Assembly (NCBI GenBank): GCA_964017185.1
Contig: OZ024876.1
Coordinates: 26,566,278 to 26,630,277, forward strand
Length of the DNA: 64,000 bases
Direction of reading: 5' to 3'
Source of the DNA: Rugalucina vietnamica
Lineage: Eukaryota > Mollusca > Bivalvia > Lucinida > Lucinidae
The notes under the pieces were generated by a model. The model saw only the letters and a program-made list of their open reading frames with translations. It made no database searches and was not told the DNA's origin. The translations under genes were made by a program, and so were the position numbers. Shown in pieces: positions 46,195 through 57,059 of the stretch; the stretch's first letter is position 1; every line of letters starts with the position of its first letter.

Positions 46195-46835
46195 CATCAG
46201 GAAAACATGTCATTGCAATGAACCTTAAAAAGGTACAAGTAGGCAAAGATCAGGAAAAGGCGCAATCAGAAAAAGATTCCCACTCCAAAACCAAAGTGGG
46301 AAAAAACCAAACTAACAATCAGGTACTTATACCATGAAACATATCGTAAGCCGAATGAGCAGCTATTTTCCCAATAGGTGGCCACTCAGTTACCTTAACT
46401 TAACTAAAAGAATGAAAACATACATAAGGCGCCAACAGCACAGAAAAATTTTAAACACCAAGACATAAAACAAAAAGAACCACCACAGAAGTATCGACTT
46501 GGAACGATCAGTAACACAAAGTTACTGGCTGGCTTAAACCGGTTTTACAGGTACCTAACCTCACCCTCAGCTTCTGCAGTGGTTCATAACATTTAGTTAG
46601 TTATTCGGTCCTTGTGGTGAATCTCTAACTAGACAATGACTCATCAAGAACAAACCAATTCTGCTTTTGTATAGTAAACTTGGGGTTTGCAGGGGTATAA
46701 CTTTATTTCTTTCTTATTTTTGCACAAAAACATAGATTTTGGGTACTCGTTAGAACCCCCTCGGCAAGGCGGTTCTAACGTGTACCTACAATTTATATTT
46801 TGAGCAAAAATAAGAAGAATATCTAATCCGTAATG
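46195..46835 (+). mobile_element. Family A foldback MITE (copy 10) split by a Penelope-like tail
   Basis: Left end CATCAGGAAAACATGTCATT to 46227, then the retroelement fragment l, then TTTTGTATAGTAAACTTGGG onward with an intact central hairpin (GGGTACTCGTTAGAACC ... GGTTCTAACGTGTACC). Part of the right side is deleted before CGTAATG. Confidence 0.8.
46228..46657 (-). mobile_element. Penelope-like 3' tail fragment (l) nested in a MITE
   Basis: From the terminus (AAAAAGGTACAAGTAGGCAA) to CATCAAGAACAAAC; very close in sequence to copies 1 and 2. Confidence 0.88.
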
Positions 46836-48041
46836 CAGAGACATGATAAAGACAAGGTTTACATCTACATGATTTATTTTTAGAATAAACTTCTGCTAAG
46901 ATCTGCTATCATTTAAATAGCATAATAACGTGCTACCAATCGGGCAGTAAGCATGGTATGTGTAGGGTCATTGCTAAATGATTACCGGTTTGTTTTACGC
47001 GTTACCATAGATTCGTGCATACATTTTATAGCATAATTAGTAACATGATCTGCTGCACTTTGTGAGGATAACAAAAACTTCGGCACCACTACCATAACAT
47101 ATCGGTAGGTACCGCAATTTCTTGGTGCCGAATTGACTAGGGGTCGAAATGACTGTTGATATTGTTCGAAAGTGGTGCCGATTTGGCAACGGTGCCAAAT
47201 AAACGGAGGGACGATTTTTCTAGGTGCCGAAAATGGAAATGGTGCCGAATCGTTTGTTAAATGAAATGGTGATATCGCCACTTTACGCTATTAAACGTTA
47301 CTCCGCTGCTGTCATTTGATTTATCATTGATAAATTTCATCTAAACAGCCAGAAACGTATACTGTACACATCATCAAGAAATTTCATTTAAGCGGGATGT
47401 TATCTACCAGACGAATGTATCAATTTATTTTGTGACGTTTGTAAGGGTACAGTACTCGGCAATCAACATAAGAGTGACGTCAGCGATTTATCATTAGAAA
47501 TATGAATGAGATAAATACATTTGAACAATAATAATATACAGGTTTACCATTCATATTTATAATGGTAAATCTCTGATGTCATGTTCATGTTCGAGACCTG
47601 CATATTATTTAAATTGACCTCTTGTGTACACATGCACTTTTAATTCCGTTAGAACGCCATACTAAAACTGATAGCTGAAATCCTATACTGATTTAAACAT
47701 GTAACACGATAGTTCAATGAAATATGAAGCAACAATATTATAATACTCGCATTTTGTCTCGTACTACCACACAAAATTACTGTGACAACAGAAGATGAGC
47801 GACTGCTGTTTCCGAAAACCTCAGACACACACCAGCTCATACAGTCTAGTTTTTTTTTTCTCTTTTTTTCTTTCTTTTTTTTTCGGGGGGTGGGGGGTGT
47901 GTGTGATGATCTTGGTTATCGACTATCCTAGTTCCTGGTAATTGTCACTTTCTCAGGAAGACTAAAACTTTGGCCAGTGTTTTATTGACGCCGGTCCTTG
48001 TAACGCCACTCTTGTCTGCTTGCATACACAAGTTTAACTAA
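46836..48041. repeat. Receptor-array flank between receptors 1 and 2
   Basis: 46.91-47.04 kb (CATAATAACGTGCTACCAAT, then TACGCGTTACCAT) matches 50.92-51.06 kb and 56.38-56.46 kb. 47.65-47.83 kb matches 39.2-39.4 kb. 47.93-48.04 kb matches the start of the 1.5-kb repeat units. GGTGCCGAA phrases recur at 47.10-47.25 kb. No gene. Confidence 0.6.
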
Positions 48042-48043
48042 TA

Positions 48044-48515
48044 CAGTGACGTGCCAAATTAATGCCCACAACGTCACACACTTAAACTTCAGTGTATTTT
48101 CACGTTTAAAAGAAACAAAATATCCTGTCTCCCCACGTCAACATATTTTCATAATTTTGGTATCATATGAAATGTAAATAAATAAATCAATAAATACGAC
48201 TTTGCATGTTTCATATACAACAATTTAAAACTGTAGGAAGTTTTGAAAATTAATTTTCCCATTGACGTCAATGGTGACGTTGCCCAAAAACTGTAAAAAT
48301 AATCTCACATTTGCTTTAGATAATTGCAGTCTTAAAATGCACGCATATAATTGAATTGAATGAAAAACGCAATTATTTATTTACCTTTCCAACGGCACCC
48401 AAATCGTCAAAATCGGTTGATCAGGAAAGGCAGGATAATTTTTCTTGAAAACCTGAAAATACATTGCGGTCTTTGGAGATTCTGACATTGTGGACATTAA
48501 TTTGGCACGCAACTG
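48044..48515. mobile_element. 472-bp mariner-like MITE (family F)
   Basis: Terminal inverted repeats of about 35 bp (left CAGTGACGTGCCAAATTAAT, right ATTAATTTGGCACGCAACTG) flanked by TA on both sides (48042-48043, 48516-48517). No ORF. TA flanks and CAGT termini fit Tc1/mariner derivatives. Confidence 0.85.
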
Positions 48516-48517
48516 TA

Positions 48518-48730
48518 TAAGCCTGGTGTCCTTTTTATAAAGGGCATATGCAAACAGTAAAGCGCCGGATGTAACGCCACAGAACGCGGCGTCCACACTG
48601 GCACTGTTCTGTTTCCATAGAGGAATATCATCGAAAAATGGAATTAGATACAAAATCACTTCTCAAACCCATAGAGATGAACGTGGACTCACCCAAATGA
48701 TAATGAGTCCAGTCGCCATGAAAGGGTTAA
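48518..48730 (+). mobile_element. Family C hairpin element, copy 4
   Basis: Begins AAGCCTGGTGTCC directly after the family F element and ends GTCGCCATGAAAGGGTTAA. The GC-rich hairpin is retained with changes (CGCCACAGAACGCGGCG). Confidence 0.72.
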
Positions 48731-48769
48731 CCGACTAACCATGGTTAGTCAACAGTCAGCAGTATCTGT

Positions 48770-49891
48770 TTAAGTTGCAGCTGTACTAATTATTGTGATA
48801 TCACAATCAGCCTCTAACTCCCGTATACATGTCAAGGTTTCGTCAGTAGTAGACTTAAGCGTACTCATGTCACACCTACCATCACCATCATGTGATACGT
48901 CTATCGACAGACGGGCAGCAATAATAAAATCACTCCGCGAGAGACATGATTTTAGCGCCAGCTCATGGATTTTCACACTTGACTGAAACTTTTTCTTAAA
49001 TGCTTTCCAGATATATTTTGGCTTAAGCACTTGTCGAGTGCGTCTGTCCAAGACGAACACAAGTGTTATAACTGCACCATCTAATGGACCTGCCAGGGAA
49101 TGCAACAACGCAAGAACGTATCTACTGTTGTGGTCATCGGGTGAGCCTTCGATAATGTTCTGGAGTCGGTGTAGAGTTGGAAAGAGAATCACAAGAAAGT
49201 ATGCGATGGGATAAATCCTTAGGGTATGAACTGCCTCCCTGATAGATTTTCGACGACTGTAGTTTTCAGCGTCAAAAGTACCCACGACGTCCTTCGACCG
49301 TGAACGTATCTTGTAAGTTATGACAGCAATAGAGATGAACAGAAACACAAACGATGCCAACGACCAGGCATACCACGTGCCAAACATCCACCCGATACTG
49401 TTTTTGTACCAGCACCAAGCACCTGCAGGAGCGTACGCATCGTCCGTGAAAGGTATTGTTGCGATTATCATAGGCAGACCCCAGCAAATAAGGGTTATCA
49501 CCGGCTCGTATTTATCAATGATTCTAAGCCAAATTACATTCCAAAGCATGTTGACAATAATTGAGATGATCCACAGTAAAATAACACAGGAACTGAATTG
49601 CAACAAGGCACCTTGAGCTTTGCAGAGCGGAGTTGATTCTTTTTCGATATCAACTAAAAGGAAGATTATAGCTTGTAGAAGTGTTGCTATGCTCAAATGG
49701 ATTATCATTCTTTGTGTGAATTCTGTGTACTTTCTGTACAACCAGACAATGCACATGGTTGAAAGACATCCTATGATAGACAACGAAGCTGAAATTCTCT
49801 TTGTACGTGTTAGCCAGTCACATTGTTCAAGTGTTTCGAATGTTCGGAGACAAGCTAAAGCGTAAGCACTTGCATTCGTCATGTTTTCCAT
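48770..49891 (-). CDS. cAMP-receptor-like seven-transmembrane receptor 2 (full length)
   Basis: 373 aa from the conserved MENMTNAS start; the open frame continues 18 codons upstream but only to a GTG. Same Dicty_CAR-like architecture as its neighbours: N-glycosylation sites at 3 and 6; TM1 33-52; TM2 62-80; Cys90 before TM3 and Cys160 in GAWCWYKNS for the standard disulphide; TM4 129-147; TM5 167-193; basic loop 194-222; TM6 225-243; TM7 258-281 (LALLHSLAGPLDG); then a ~90-residue Ser/Thr-containing cytoplasmic tail ending ITIISTAAT. This is the reference copy for judging the other two. It differs from receptor 3 by roughly twenty residues plus the tail. Single exon. A GPCR acting through G proteins is expected; ligand unknown. 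Confidence 0.92.
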   Translation of the reverse strand: MENMTNASAYALACLRTFETLEQCDWLTRTKRISASLSIIGCLSTMCIVWLYRKYTEFTQRMIIHLSIATLLQAIIFLLVDIEKESTPLCKAQGALLQFSSCVILLWIISIIVNMLWNVIWLRIIDKYEPVITLICWGLPMIIATIPFTDDAYAPAGAWCWYKNSIGWMFGTWYAWSLASFVFLFISIAVITYKIRSRSKDVVGTFDAENYSRRKSIREAVHTLRIYPIAYFLVILFPTLHRLQNIIEGSPDDHNSRYVLALLHSLAGPLDGAVITLVFVLDRRTRQVLKPKYIWKAFKKKFQSSVKIHELALKSCLSRSDFIIAARLSIDVSHDGDGRCDMSTLKSTTDETLTCIRELEADCDITIISTAAT

Positions 49892-51120
49892 AGCAGTGTT
49901 TATTAACAGATATAAATAATAAGAAAAAAAGTTTATGAAGTACACACAGCTGCCACAGTGTTTCTACAGAATATTTTAAATATTTCTTGGTCGAGTCTTG
50001 TGCCAAATGTTTAAAATCAATTTATATTGAAAACTAAAAGTTTGTCCACGTCGAATCACGTCTGTAAACATCCAAGAAAAAAAAGAAAGCGCTAGGTATT
50101 ATACGGTACGTACCAAACATACATCACAGTACAAAACGCGCAGTACAAAACGTTACATGTACATCCTTTTAATAATCAGTTGCATAGAAGGAATATTAGT
50201 TATCGTAAATTCACGCAATGTTTAAGTGTAAATGCAAAATTATATGACTAGAAACAGCCCTTGCAAGATCAAGTTTCATGCATGGAGAACATGTATGTCA
50301 GCATTATATACGTACATGTATCTTCCTCTGCAATATGATCTGCAGATTTGGTTGTCAAATACCAACTGACAAGAGTGCAGAACATGATATGGGCACACGT
50401 ACTCGATATGCGCCTTTACTCAGATTTATTCATATATGTTTGCATTGTGATGCAAAGTCTTACTGAATCTATTGAACTGAAATGCAGTTAATAGTTCCAA
50501 GAACAATATCTTGTCCCGCGACGTCACATGATCCGCATAAAAACATGACCACACCAATTGAGTTGACTTTGTCTGATGTTCATTGAGTTATGAACAACAG
50601 TAAGTCGATAGCAAAGTTTACATGAATTTAATTTACTTTGTATGCGACCCACTGTGGTTCATAGCCACATGAACATTAGAAAAATATAATTCATCTCTTA
50701 AGTAGTGTCATACAATGGTATTGTTTTGAATGACTTCAAAATTTCCTGCCGTACCATTGATGAGGTAACCATCAATATGTATTTATCTGAAACAAACAAG
50801 AAGCATTTCCACCGAAATCACAGTCAGAAACGGATTTCGCATATAAACAATCATTTCTACTTATAGAAATCCACAATTTCGCCCATTGGATTTGCACAGC
50901 CAAATTATATTATCATTTAAATAGTATAATAACGTGCTACAAGTCGGGCAATTAGCATGGTATGTGTAAGGTTTTTGCAATATGACTACCGGTATGTATT
51001 ACGCGTTACCATTGATTTGTGCGTACATTTTGTAGCATATGTAGTAACATGATATGCTGTATTTTGAAATCCTTAAATCAGTGTTAAGCGTGAACGATCA
51101 AAGTGAGAATTACAAACGTT
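49892..51120. other. Upstream flank of receptor 2, duplicated
   Basis: 49.98-50.50 kb parallels 54.65-55.14 kb and, less well, 44.9-45.4 kb (CCACGTCGAATCACG, CGCTAGGTATT, CTGCAATATGATCTGCAG). 50.46-51.12 kb parallels 56.15-56.52 kb. No coding frame recognised. Candidate promoter region for the minus-strand gene. Confidence 0.55.
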
Positions 51121-51831
51121 TCGGTAGCTCTAAATACAAAGATATCAGCTAGTATCTCGAGATACATACATGACATCAACCAGAAGCTCAGAAAAAAAAA
51201 AGATTTCAGTCAAGAGCTCAGAATACAAAGATAAAAGTAGATCAGAAAAACAACAACAACATATTAGTCAGTAGCTCGGAGTACAAAGCTATCAGCCAGT
51301 AGCTCCGAGTACAAGGATATCAGCCAGTAGCTCGGAATACAAAGATATCAACCAGTAGCTCGGAATACAAATGTATTAGCCAGTACCTCGGAACACAAAT
51401 ATATTAGCCGGTAGCTCGAAATTTAAGACATCAGCCAGTAGCGCGGAATACAAAGATTAAGTCCATAGTTCCGAATACAAAGATTATTCATAATCCGTAA
51501 CACGGAAAACAAAGATATCAATCCGTAGTTCGGAATGCAAAGATATCAGTCCATGGCTCGGAATACAATGAAATCAGTCAGTAGCGCGGAATACAAAGCC
51601 AGTATCACAAAGATATCAGTCAGTTGCTAGGAATACAAATATATCAGTCCGTATCTCAAAATTCAAATGTATCAGCCAGTAGCTCGGAATACAAAGATAT
51701 CAGCCAGTAACTCAGAATACAAAGATATCAGTCAGTAGCTCGGAATAGAAAAAAAACTTTATTCAGTAGCTCGGAATAAAACGATCAGCTAGTAGCTCGG
51801 AATATTACGATATCAACCAATAGCTCGAAAT
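51121..51831. repeat. 28-bp minisatellite, array 1
   Basis: About 25 units of a 28-bp repeat, consensus in two parts: AGATATCAGCCAGTAGCTCG and GAATACAA, with point changes and short indels. Not palindromic and without unique spacers, so not CRISPR-like. Confidence 0.95.
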
Positions 51832-52224
51832 GAACCTGATTCAATGAAATGACAACAGAAATAAAGGATTCATTGCTTTGTTTTATTTTTACTTTGTTTA
51901 TTTTTTTTTTGTTCCAAGGGACTTAATACAATCTATCCTTGGCGCAAACACAGTGTGGAGTCATTCGACTTGACACATGTTCACACAAAATTCAACAAAA
52001 CAAAACAAAGACACTCGAGCTAGTGCTCAGTTTTGTTCGACGTAATTGGTAAACAAAACATAAAAAACATATACTTGTCAAAATTGCTAACTGAACATTT
52101 CCAAACACTTTTTTTCGAATTATTTCTAAACCTGTATGCAGGAAATGAATTGACAGCGGCTTTAAAAATGTTAATTGTCCTTAGGTTAAAGAAGAAAAAC
52201 GAACTTCATCTTCGGATTGCGGAA

Positions 52225-52713
52225 CGTGGCCAAAAGTCAACCATATATGGGCATGGCGGCCATTTTTGACATGTGACCTGGATTAAAACATATGAGCCCC
52301 CGGGGTCCATTTTTTAGAATCATTAATATTCAGTCCTACTGCCCATTTCCTGCAAGACGTTCACTTTAAATGACATTTTAAAAGTTTTCCCCATTCAAAT
52401 GCATTGGCGACCTATGTTGACCTCGCCGTAAAATAGGTCAAGGTCATATCAGGGTCATATACTTATTGTAGTACTTGATTCATCCATACTCCATGCCATG
52501 TTTCGTTGATTTCGGTTCACAGGCTTTGGAGAAGATTTTTAACGGTTATTTCCATTCATGAGCGTGTCGGCCATCTTGGTCATGTGACCTGGATGCTTCA
52601 TATTTGGCTTTGATTGGCTAAGCGGTTTCAGAGGAGAAGATCTTTGAAATTGTGGACGGACGACGGACGGACACTGGATCATGGCCTTCCTATAAGCTCA
52701 CCTTGTGAGCCTG
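52225..52713 (+). repeat. Dispersed repeat with Helitron-like hairpin end
   Basis: Related to the 15-16 kb array: GGCATGGCGGCCATTTTTGA, GTGACCTGGAT, GTTGATTTCGGTTCACAGGC, then GGACGGACGACGGACGGACA and the hairpin AGCTCACCTTGTGAGC. Absent from the duplicate block near 58.43 kb, so inserted after the duplication or lost there. Confidence 0.6.
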
Positions 52714-53125
52714 CTCAAAATAACAAAATTAGCGATTGTTCATATTCACTGGGCAGATAAACGCTTCACTTTGTAGTGTGTATAAATGGTATATATGCTT
52801 TAGGCAATATACAGTGGCCCTGTCATGAACGTTATACACGAATGTGCGCCATCGTGAATGAAACGTATTTGTTTTGTACAGATGTTCCTGTAATTACAAA
52901 TATATGAGATATATGATAAATGGAACGAAGGTATGCAAGGTGTTTGCTATGTTCTTTCCAAATGTTGGAATGTAAATGATTGTTACTCTGTGTTCTGTAT
53001 TTTTTTACGTTGTATGGACACTCCATATGTTTAGAAGTTAATTTAGACGTCAATAACTTATAGCTAAACATTTATCAAAATGATCCGCGTCAATGGAGAA
53101 CCTAAGTTATATCACATAATTATAT

Positions 53126-53357
53126 GAGCATCGACTTTGGAAAACCGGATTTTTGCCTAATGAAAACAATTGCACAGAACAGCTTTGCAGCAACTGAGAA
53201 GCTGATCAGCGCCTTTGTTTTAGCTACACGGATTATACAATCCGTCCTCTACTTATATCCAAAGTTTAAAGTTCTAATCTCTTCTGGAACTGTACAGGCC
53301 GGTTCGTGTCAGATCCGGTCGGAACTTCCGAAGACCGGTTTTCTCATGTCGCGGCTC
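53126..53357 (+). mobile_element. Family B foldback MITE, copy 7
   Basis: 232 bp between GAGCATCGACTTTGG and CTCATGTCGCGGCTC. The inner hairpin is partly worn on its left arm. The matching duplicate at 60.26 kb lacks it. Confidence 0.8.
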
Positions 53358-53472
53358 ACATTCATTCCTTTACACTGTACACTGTATATATCTTTGGTTA
53401 TTTACAGCGGAACAAACTATATATCATCTTATTTTCGCTTGGTTAATCAACAGTATTTAAGTCGCAGCTGTT

Positions 53473-54585
53473 CTACATGTAATTATTCGCATCACAATCA
53501 GCCTCTAACTCCCTATCGTCAGTAGTAAAGTTAAGCGTTCTCATGTCACACCTACCATCACCATCCTGTGATACGTCTATCGAAAAACAAGCGGCAATTA
53601 TAAAATCACTCCGGGAGAGACGTGATTTAAGCGCCAGCTCATGGATTTTCACACTTGACTGAAACTTTTTCTTAAACGCTTCCCAGATATATTTTGGCTT
53701 AAGCACTTGTCGAGTGCGTCTGTCCAAGACAAATACAAGTGTTATAACTGCACCATCTAATGGTTCAGCCAGGGAATGCAACAACGCAAGAACGTAGCGA
53801 CTATTGTGGTCATCGGGGGAGCCTTCGATAATATTCTGGAGTCGGTGTATAGTTGGAAAGAGAATCACAAGAAAGTATGCGATGGGATAAATCCTGAGAG
53901 TATGAACTGCCTCCCTGATAGATTTTCGACGACTGTAGTTTTCAGCGTCAAAAGTACCTACGACGTCCTTCGACCGTGATCGTATCTTGTAGGTAATGAC
54001 AGCAATAGAGATGAACAGAAACACAAACGATGCCATCGACCAGGCATACCACGTGCCAAACATCCACCCGACACTGTTTTTGTACCAGCACCAAGCACCG
54101 GCAGGAGCATACGCATCGTCCGTGAAAGGTATTGCTGCGATTATCATAGGCAGACCCCAACAAATAAGGGTAATCACCGGCTCGTATTTATCAATGATTC
54201 TGAGCCAAATGACATTGCAAAGTATGTTGACAATAATTGAGATTATCCACAGTAGAATAACACAGGAACTGAATTGTAACAAGGCACCTTGAGCTTTGCA
54301 GAGCGCAGTTGATTCTTGTTCGATATCCACTAAAAGGAAGATTATAGCTTGCAGAAGTGTTGCTATACTCAAATGGATTATCATTCTTTGTGTGAATTCT
54401 GTGTACTTTCTGTACAACCAGACAATGGATATGGTTGAAAGACATCCGATGATGGACAACGAAGCTGAAATTCTCTTTGAACGTTTTAGCCAGTCACATT
54501 GTTCCAGTGTTTCGAATGTACTGAGACAAGCTAAAGCGTATGAACTTGCATTCATCACATTTTCCATACCTAGGTTTACTGACAT
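53473..54585 (-). CDS. cAMP-receptor-like seven-transmembrane receptor 3 (full length)
   Basis: 370 aa from ATG at 54585 or 364 aa from the second ATG (54567), which aligns with the starts of copies 1 and 2; either is possible. Same layout as receptor 2: a short N terminus, Cys before TM3 (TALCKAQGALLQF), GAWCWYKNS in ECL2, the CWGLP motif of TM4, a basic third loop with SRRKSIREAVHTL, TM6 LRIYPIAYFLVILFPT, TM7 LALLHSLAEPLDG and a long tail. Notable changes: Cys for the TM3 Trp of the other two (VNILCNVIW), Glu in TM7 where the others have Gly or Asp, and a tail shortened by about four residues and ending DANNYM. The first N-glycosylation site (NMT) is lost (NVM). Single exon, same strand as the others. 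Confidence 0.92.
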   Translation of the reverse strand: MSVNLGMENVMNASSYALACLSTFETLEQCDWLKRSKRISASLSIIGCLSTISIVWLYRKYTEFTQRMIIHLSIATLLQAIIFLLVDIEQESTALCKAQGALLQFSSCVILLWIISIIVNILCNVIWLRIIDKYEPVITLICWGLPMIIAAIPFTDDAYAPAGAWCWYKNSVGWMFGTWYAWSMASFVFLFISIAVITYKIRSRSKDVVGTFDAENYSRRKSIREAVHTLRIYPIAYFLVILFPTIHRLQNIIEGSPDDHNSRYVLALLHSLAEPLDGAVITLVFVLDRRTRQVLKPKYIWEAFKKKFQSSVKIHELALKSRLSRSDFIIAACFSIDVSQDGDGRCDMRTLNFTTDDRELEADCDANNYM

Positions 54586-55142
54586 ATATAAATAATAAGA
54601 TCAAACGTTTATGGAGTAAACACACATGCAACATTGTTTCTACAGTTTATTTAAAACATTTCTTGGTCAACTCTCACTGTCATTCTTAAAATAAATGTTA
54701 AAGAAAAATTGATATTGAAAACCAAATTTCTGTCCACATCGAATCACGTCAGTCACTCTGTAAACATCCATAACACAAAAAGATAACGCTAGGTATTGTA
54801 CCGTACGAACCAACAAATCTCACACCGCGCGCAGTACAGAAATTTACATGTACATCCATTTAATAATCAGCGGCATGGAAGGAATACTAGATATAGAAAG
54901 TTCACACAATATTAAAGTTTAATGGACAATTGTTAGATTAAAAATAGCCCTTGCAAGATCGGGTATCATACATGGAAAACATATGTATCAGCGTTAATAT
55001 ACTTTCGTCTGCAATATGATCTGCAGGTTTGGTTGTCAAATATCAACTGACAAGAGTGCAGAACTTGATATCGGCACACGTACTCGATATGCGCCTTTAC
55101 TCAGATTCATTCATATGATATTTACATTTGTAATGCAGTCTG
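54586..55142. other. Upstream flank of receptor 3, duplicated
   Basis: Parallels 49.9-50.46 kb, including CCACATCGAATCACGTC about 160 bp before the ATG. Candidate promoter region; no element placed with certainty. Confidence 0.5.
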
Positions 55143-55346
55143 CAATGTTTAAAATATTTGGCTCTATTTTGATAATACTAGTCTTTGAATTGACTACCCT
55201 CTTAAAAGTTTCAAATTTACCAATTCACTTTAGCTTCTTGTTGCCAAATCTAAAGGGTCACTGAAGAGGCTTGAGTAGCCGAAACCGCGATATGGCCCAT
55301 CACTTTTCTCATTAATATGCTCGCTGCTCTTAATGGATCTCAGTTT
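55143..55346. repeat. Dispersed 3' repeat (related to 58.8-59.4 kb)
   Basis: GCCAAATCTAAAGGGTCACT, then GTAGCCGAAACCGCG and CTCATTAATATGCTCGCTGC, shared with the two tandem units at 58764-59398. It starts an insertion (to about 56150) that is absent from the block B counterpart near 50.47 kb. Confidence 0.7.
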
Positions 55347-56115
55347 TATTGTCCCCCGTCTTTTCGAAGAAAAGCGGAGGGACATAGTTTTTGGCTTTCC
55401 GTCATTCCGTCCGTCCGTCTGTCCGTCCGTCCATCTGTCCTTCCGTCCCCCTATAGAGTATGTACCTTGTGTGCGCAACTTCTCCTACAGTTTTACTCCT
55501 ATTCTTTTGAAATTTTACAGATGTTTTTACCATCCTTTGAAGATATGCATGTGGTTTGGATATAATCCTCAGATTAATTTTTCACACTTTTTTTGCAATT
55601 TGAACTTAGTCATTTTTCGAGCATTTTGACAATGAAAGTGAATGGACAGTGGGTACCTTGTGTGCGCAACTCCTCCCACAGTTTCATTCCGATTCTTCTG
55701 AAACTTTACAGATGTCTTCACTTGGCTTTGAAGATATGCATGTGGTTTGGATATGATACTCACATTAATTTTTATTACTTTTGTTCGCAATTTAAACTTT
55801 GTCATTTTTCGGTCATTTTGACAATGAAAGTGTATGGGCAGGGGTACGTTGTGCTTTTGACAATGAAAGTGAATGGACAGGGGTACCTTGTGTGCGCAAC
55901 TCCTCCTACAGTTTCATTCTGATTCTTTTGAAATTTTACAGTGGTCTTTATAATGCTTTGAAGATACGCATATGGTTTGCATGTAATCCTGAGCTTAATT
56001 TTCATCACTTTTTCGCAGTTTGAACTTAGTCATTTTTGGGCATTTACACTTAGAAAGTTCATGTGGCTTCTCAGATTATATTTGTGTAACTAAACAATCA
56101 AGGCGGGGGACATAA
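55347..56115. mobile_element. Element with inverted GTCCCCCG ends and ~190-bp internal tandem repeats
   Basis: The ends are TTATTGTCCCCCGTCTT and AAGGCGGGGGACATAA, inverted to each other. Inside, a (CCGTCCGT)n-like tract is followed by three units starting GTACCTTGTGTGCGCAACT at about 55461, 55651 and 55881, each with GAAGATATGCATGTGGTTTG. Non-coding. Confidence 0.75.
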
Positions 56116-56518
56116 ATTCTCTGAATTTGCTTGTCTTTATTTATAAATGAATGTGCTGAACTGAAATACAGTTCATAGTTCCATGAACAACATCGTGCCC
56201 CACGACGTCACCTGATCCAAACTTGACGTCATGAAAATATGCTCTCACCAGTGTGAATGGACGTTATAAACGCCATGGCGTTATTTGTATCGTTCTGCTG
56301 TTTGAACGCACATTGTGTGTAAATTCTCTATTTACTTGTAAATGTGATCGCACTGGACCGGCTGAATATTTTTGGACTATACCAGTATGTATTACGTGTT
56401 ACCATAGATTCGTGTGTACTTTGTCTAGCATATGTAGTAACATGATATGCTGCATTTTGAAATCCTTAAATCAGTGTTAAGCGTGAACGATCAATTGAAA
56501 GTGAGATAAACAAACACT

Positions 56519-57059
56519 TCGGTAGCTCTAAATACAACGATATCAACCAGTAGCACGAAATACATAAGTGACATCAACCAGAAGCTCAGAAAACAAAGAT
56601 ATCAGTCAATAGTTCAGAATACAAAGATATCAGTCAATAGCTCGGAATACAAAGATAAAAGTCAGTAGATCGGAAAAGAAAAAAAAACATATTAGTCAGT
56701 AGCTCGGAATACAAAGCTATCAGCCAGTAGCTCGGAATACAAAGTTATCAGCCAGTAGCTCGGAACACAAAGGTATCAGTCAGTAGCTTGGAATACAAAA
56801 TTATTAGCCTGTTAGCTCGAAACACAAATATATTAGCCAATTTATCAGATAGTAGCTCGGAACACAAAGGTATCAGTCAGTAGCTTGGAATACAAAGATT
56901 AAGTCCGTAGCTCGGAATACAAAATTATCAGCCAGTAGCTCGGAACACAAATATATTAGCCAATTTAAAGATATCAGCCAGTAGCGCGGAATACAAAGGT
57001 ATCAGCCAGTAGCTTGGAATACAAAGATTAAGTCCGTAGATCGGAATACAAAGATTATT
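56519..57059. repeat. 28-bp minisatellite, array 2 (left part)
   Basis: Same 28-bp unit as array 1, about 19 units with some scrambling, up to the insertion at 57060. Confidence 0.93.

Larger units (their letters stand above)
51832..53472. repeat. Duplicated spacer between receptors 2 and 3
   Basis: 51.83-52.23 kb (AAGGGACTTAATACAATCTA, TTTTGTTCGACGTAATTGGT) matches 57.78-58.43 kb except that the latter holds a MITE. 52.79-53.12 kb (TATACACGAATGTGCGCC) matches 59.97-60.27 kb. Between them is a separate repeat unit (52225-52713). Confidence 0.75.

Noticed and set aside
51121-51831. Regular 28-bp repeats suggested a CRISPR array
   Set aside because: Units abut without unique spacers, the setting is animal DNA, and no cas-like genes are present; it is a minisatellite.
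5669-54585. A joint cAMP operon or gene cluster linking the kinase subunit and the receptors
   Set aside because: They are separated by about 37 kb of mobile DNA and eukaryotic genes are not normally co-transcribed at such distance; proximity alone is not evidence.
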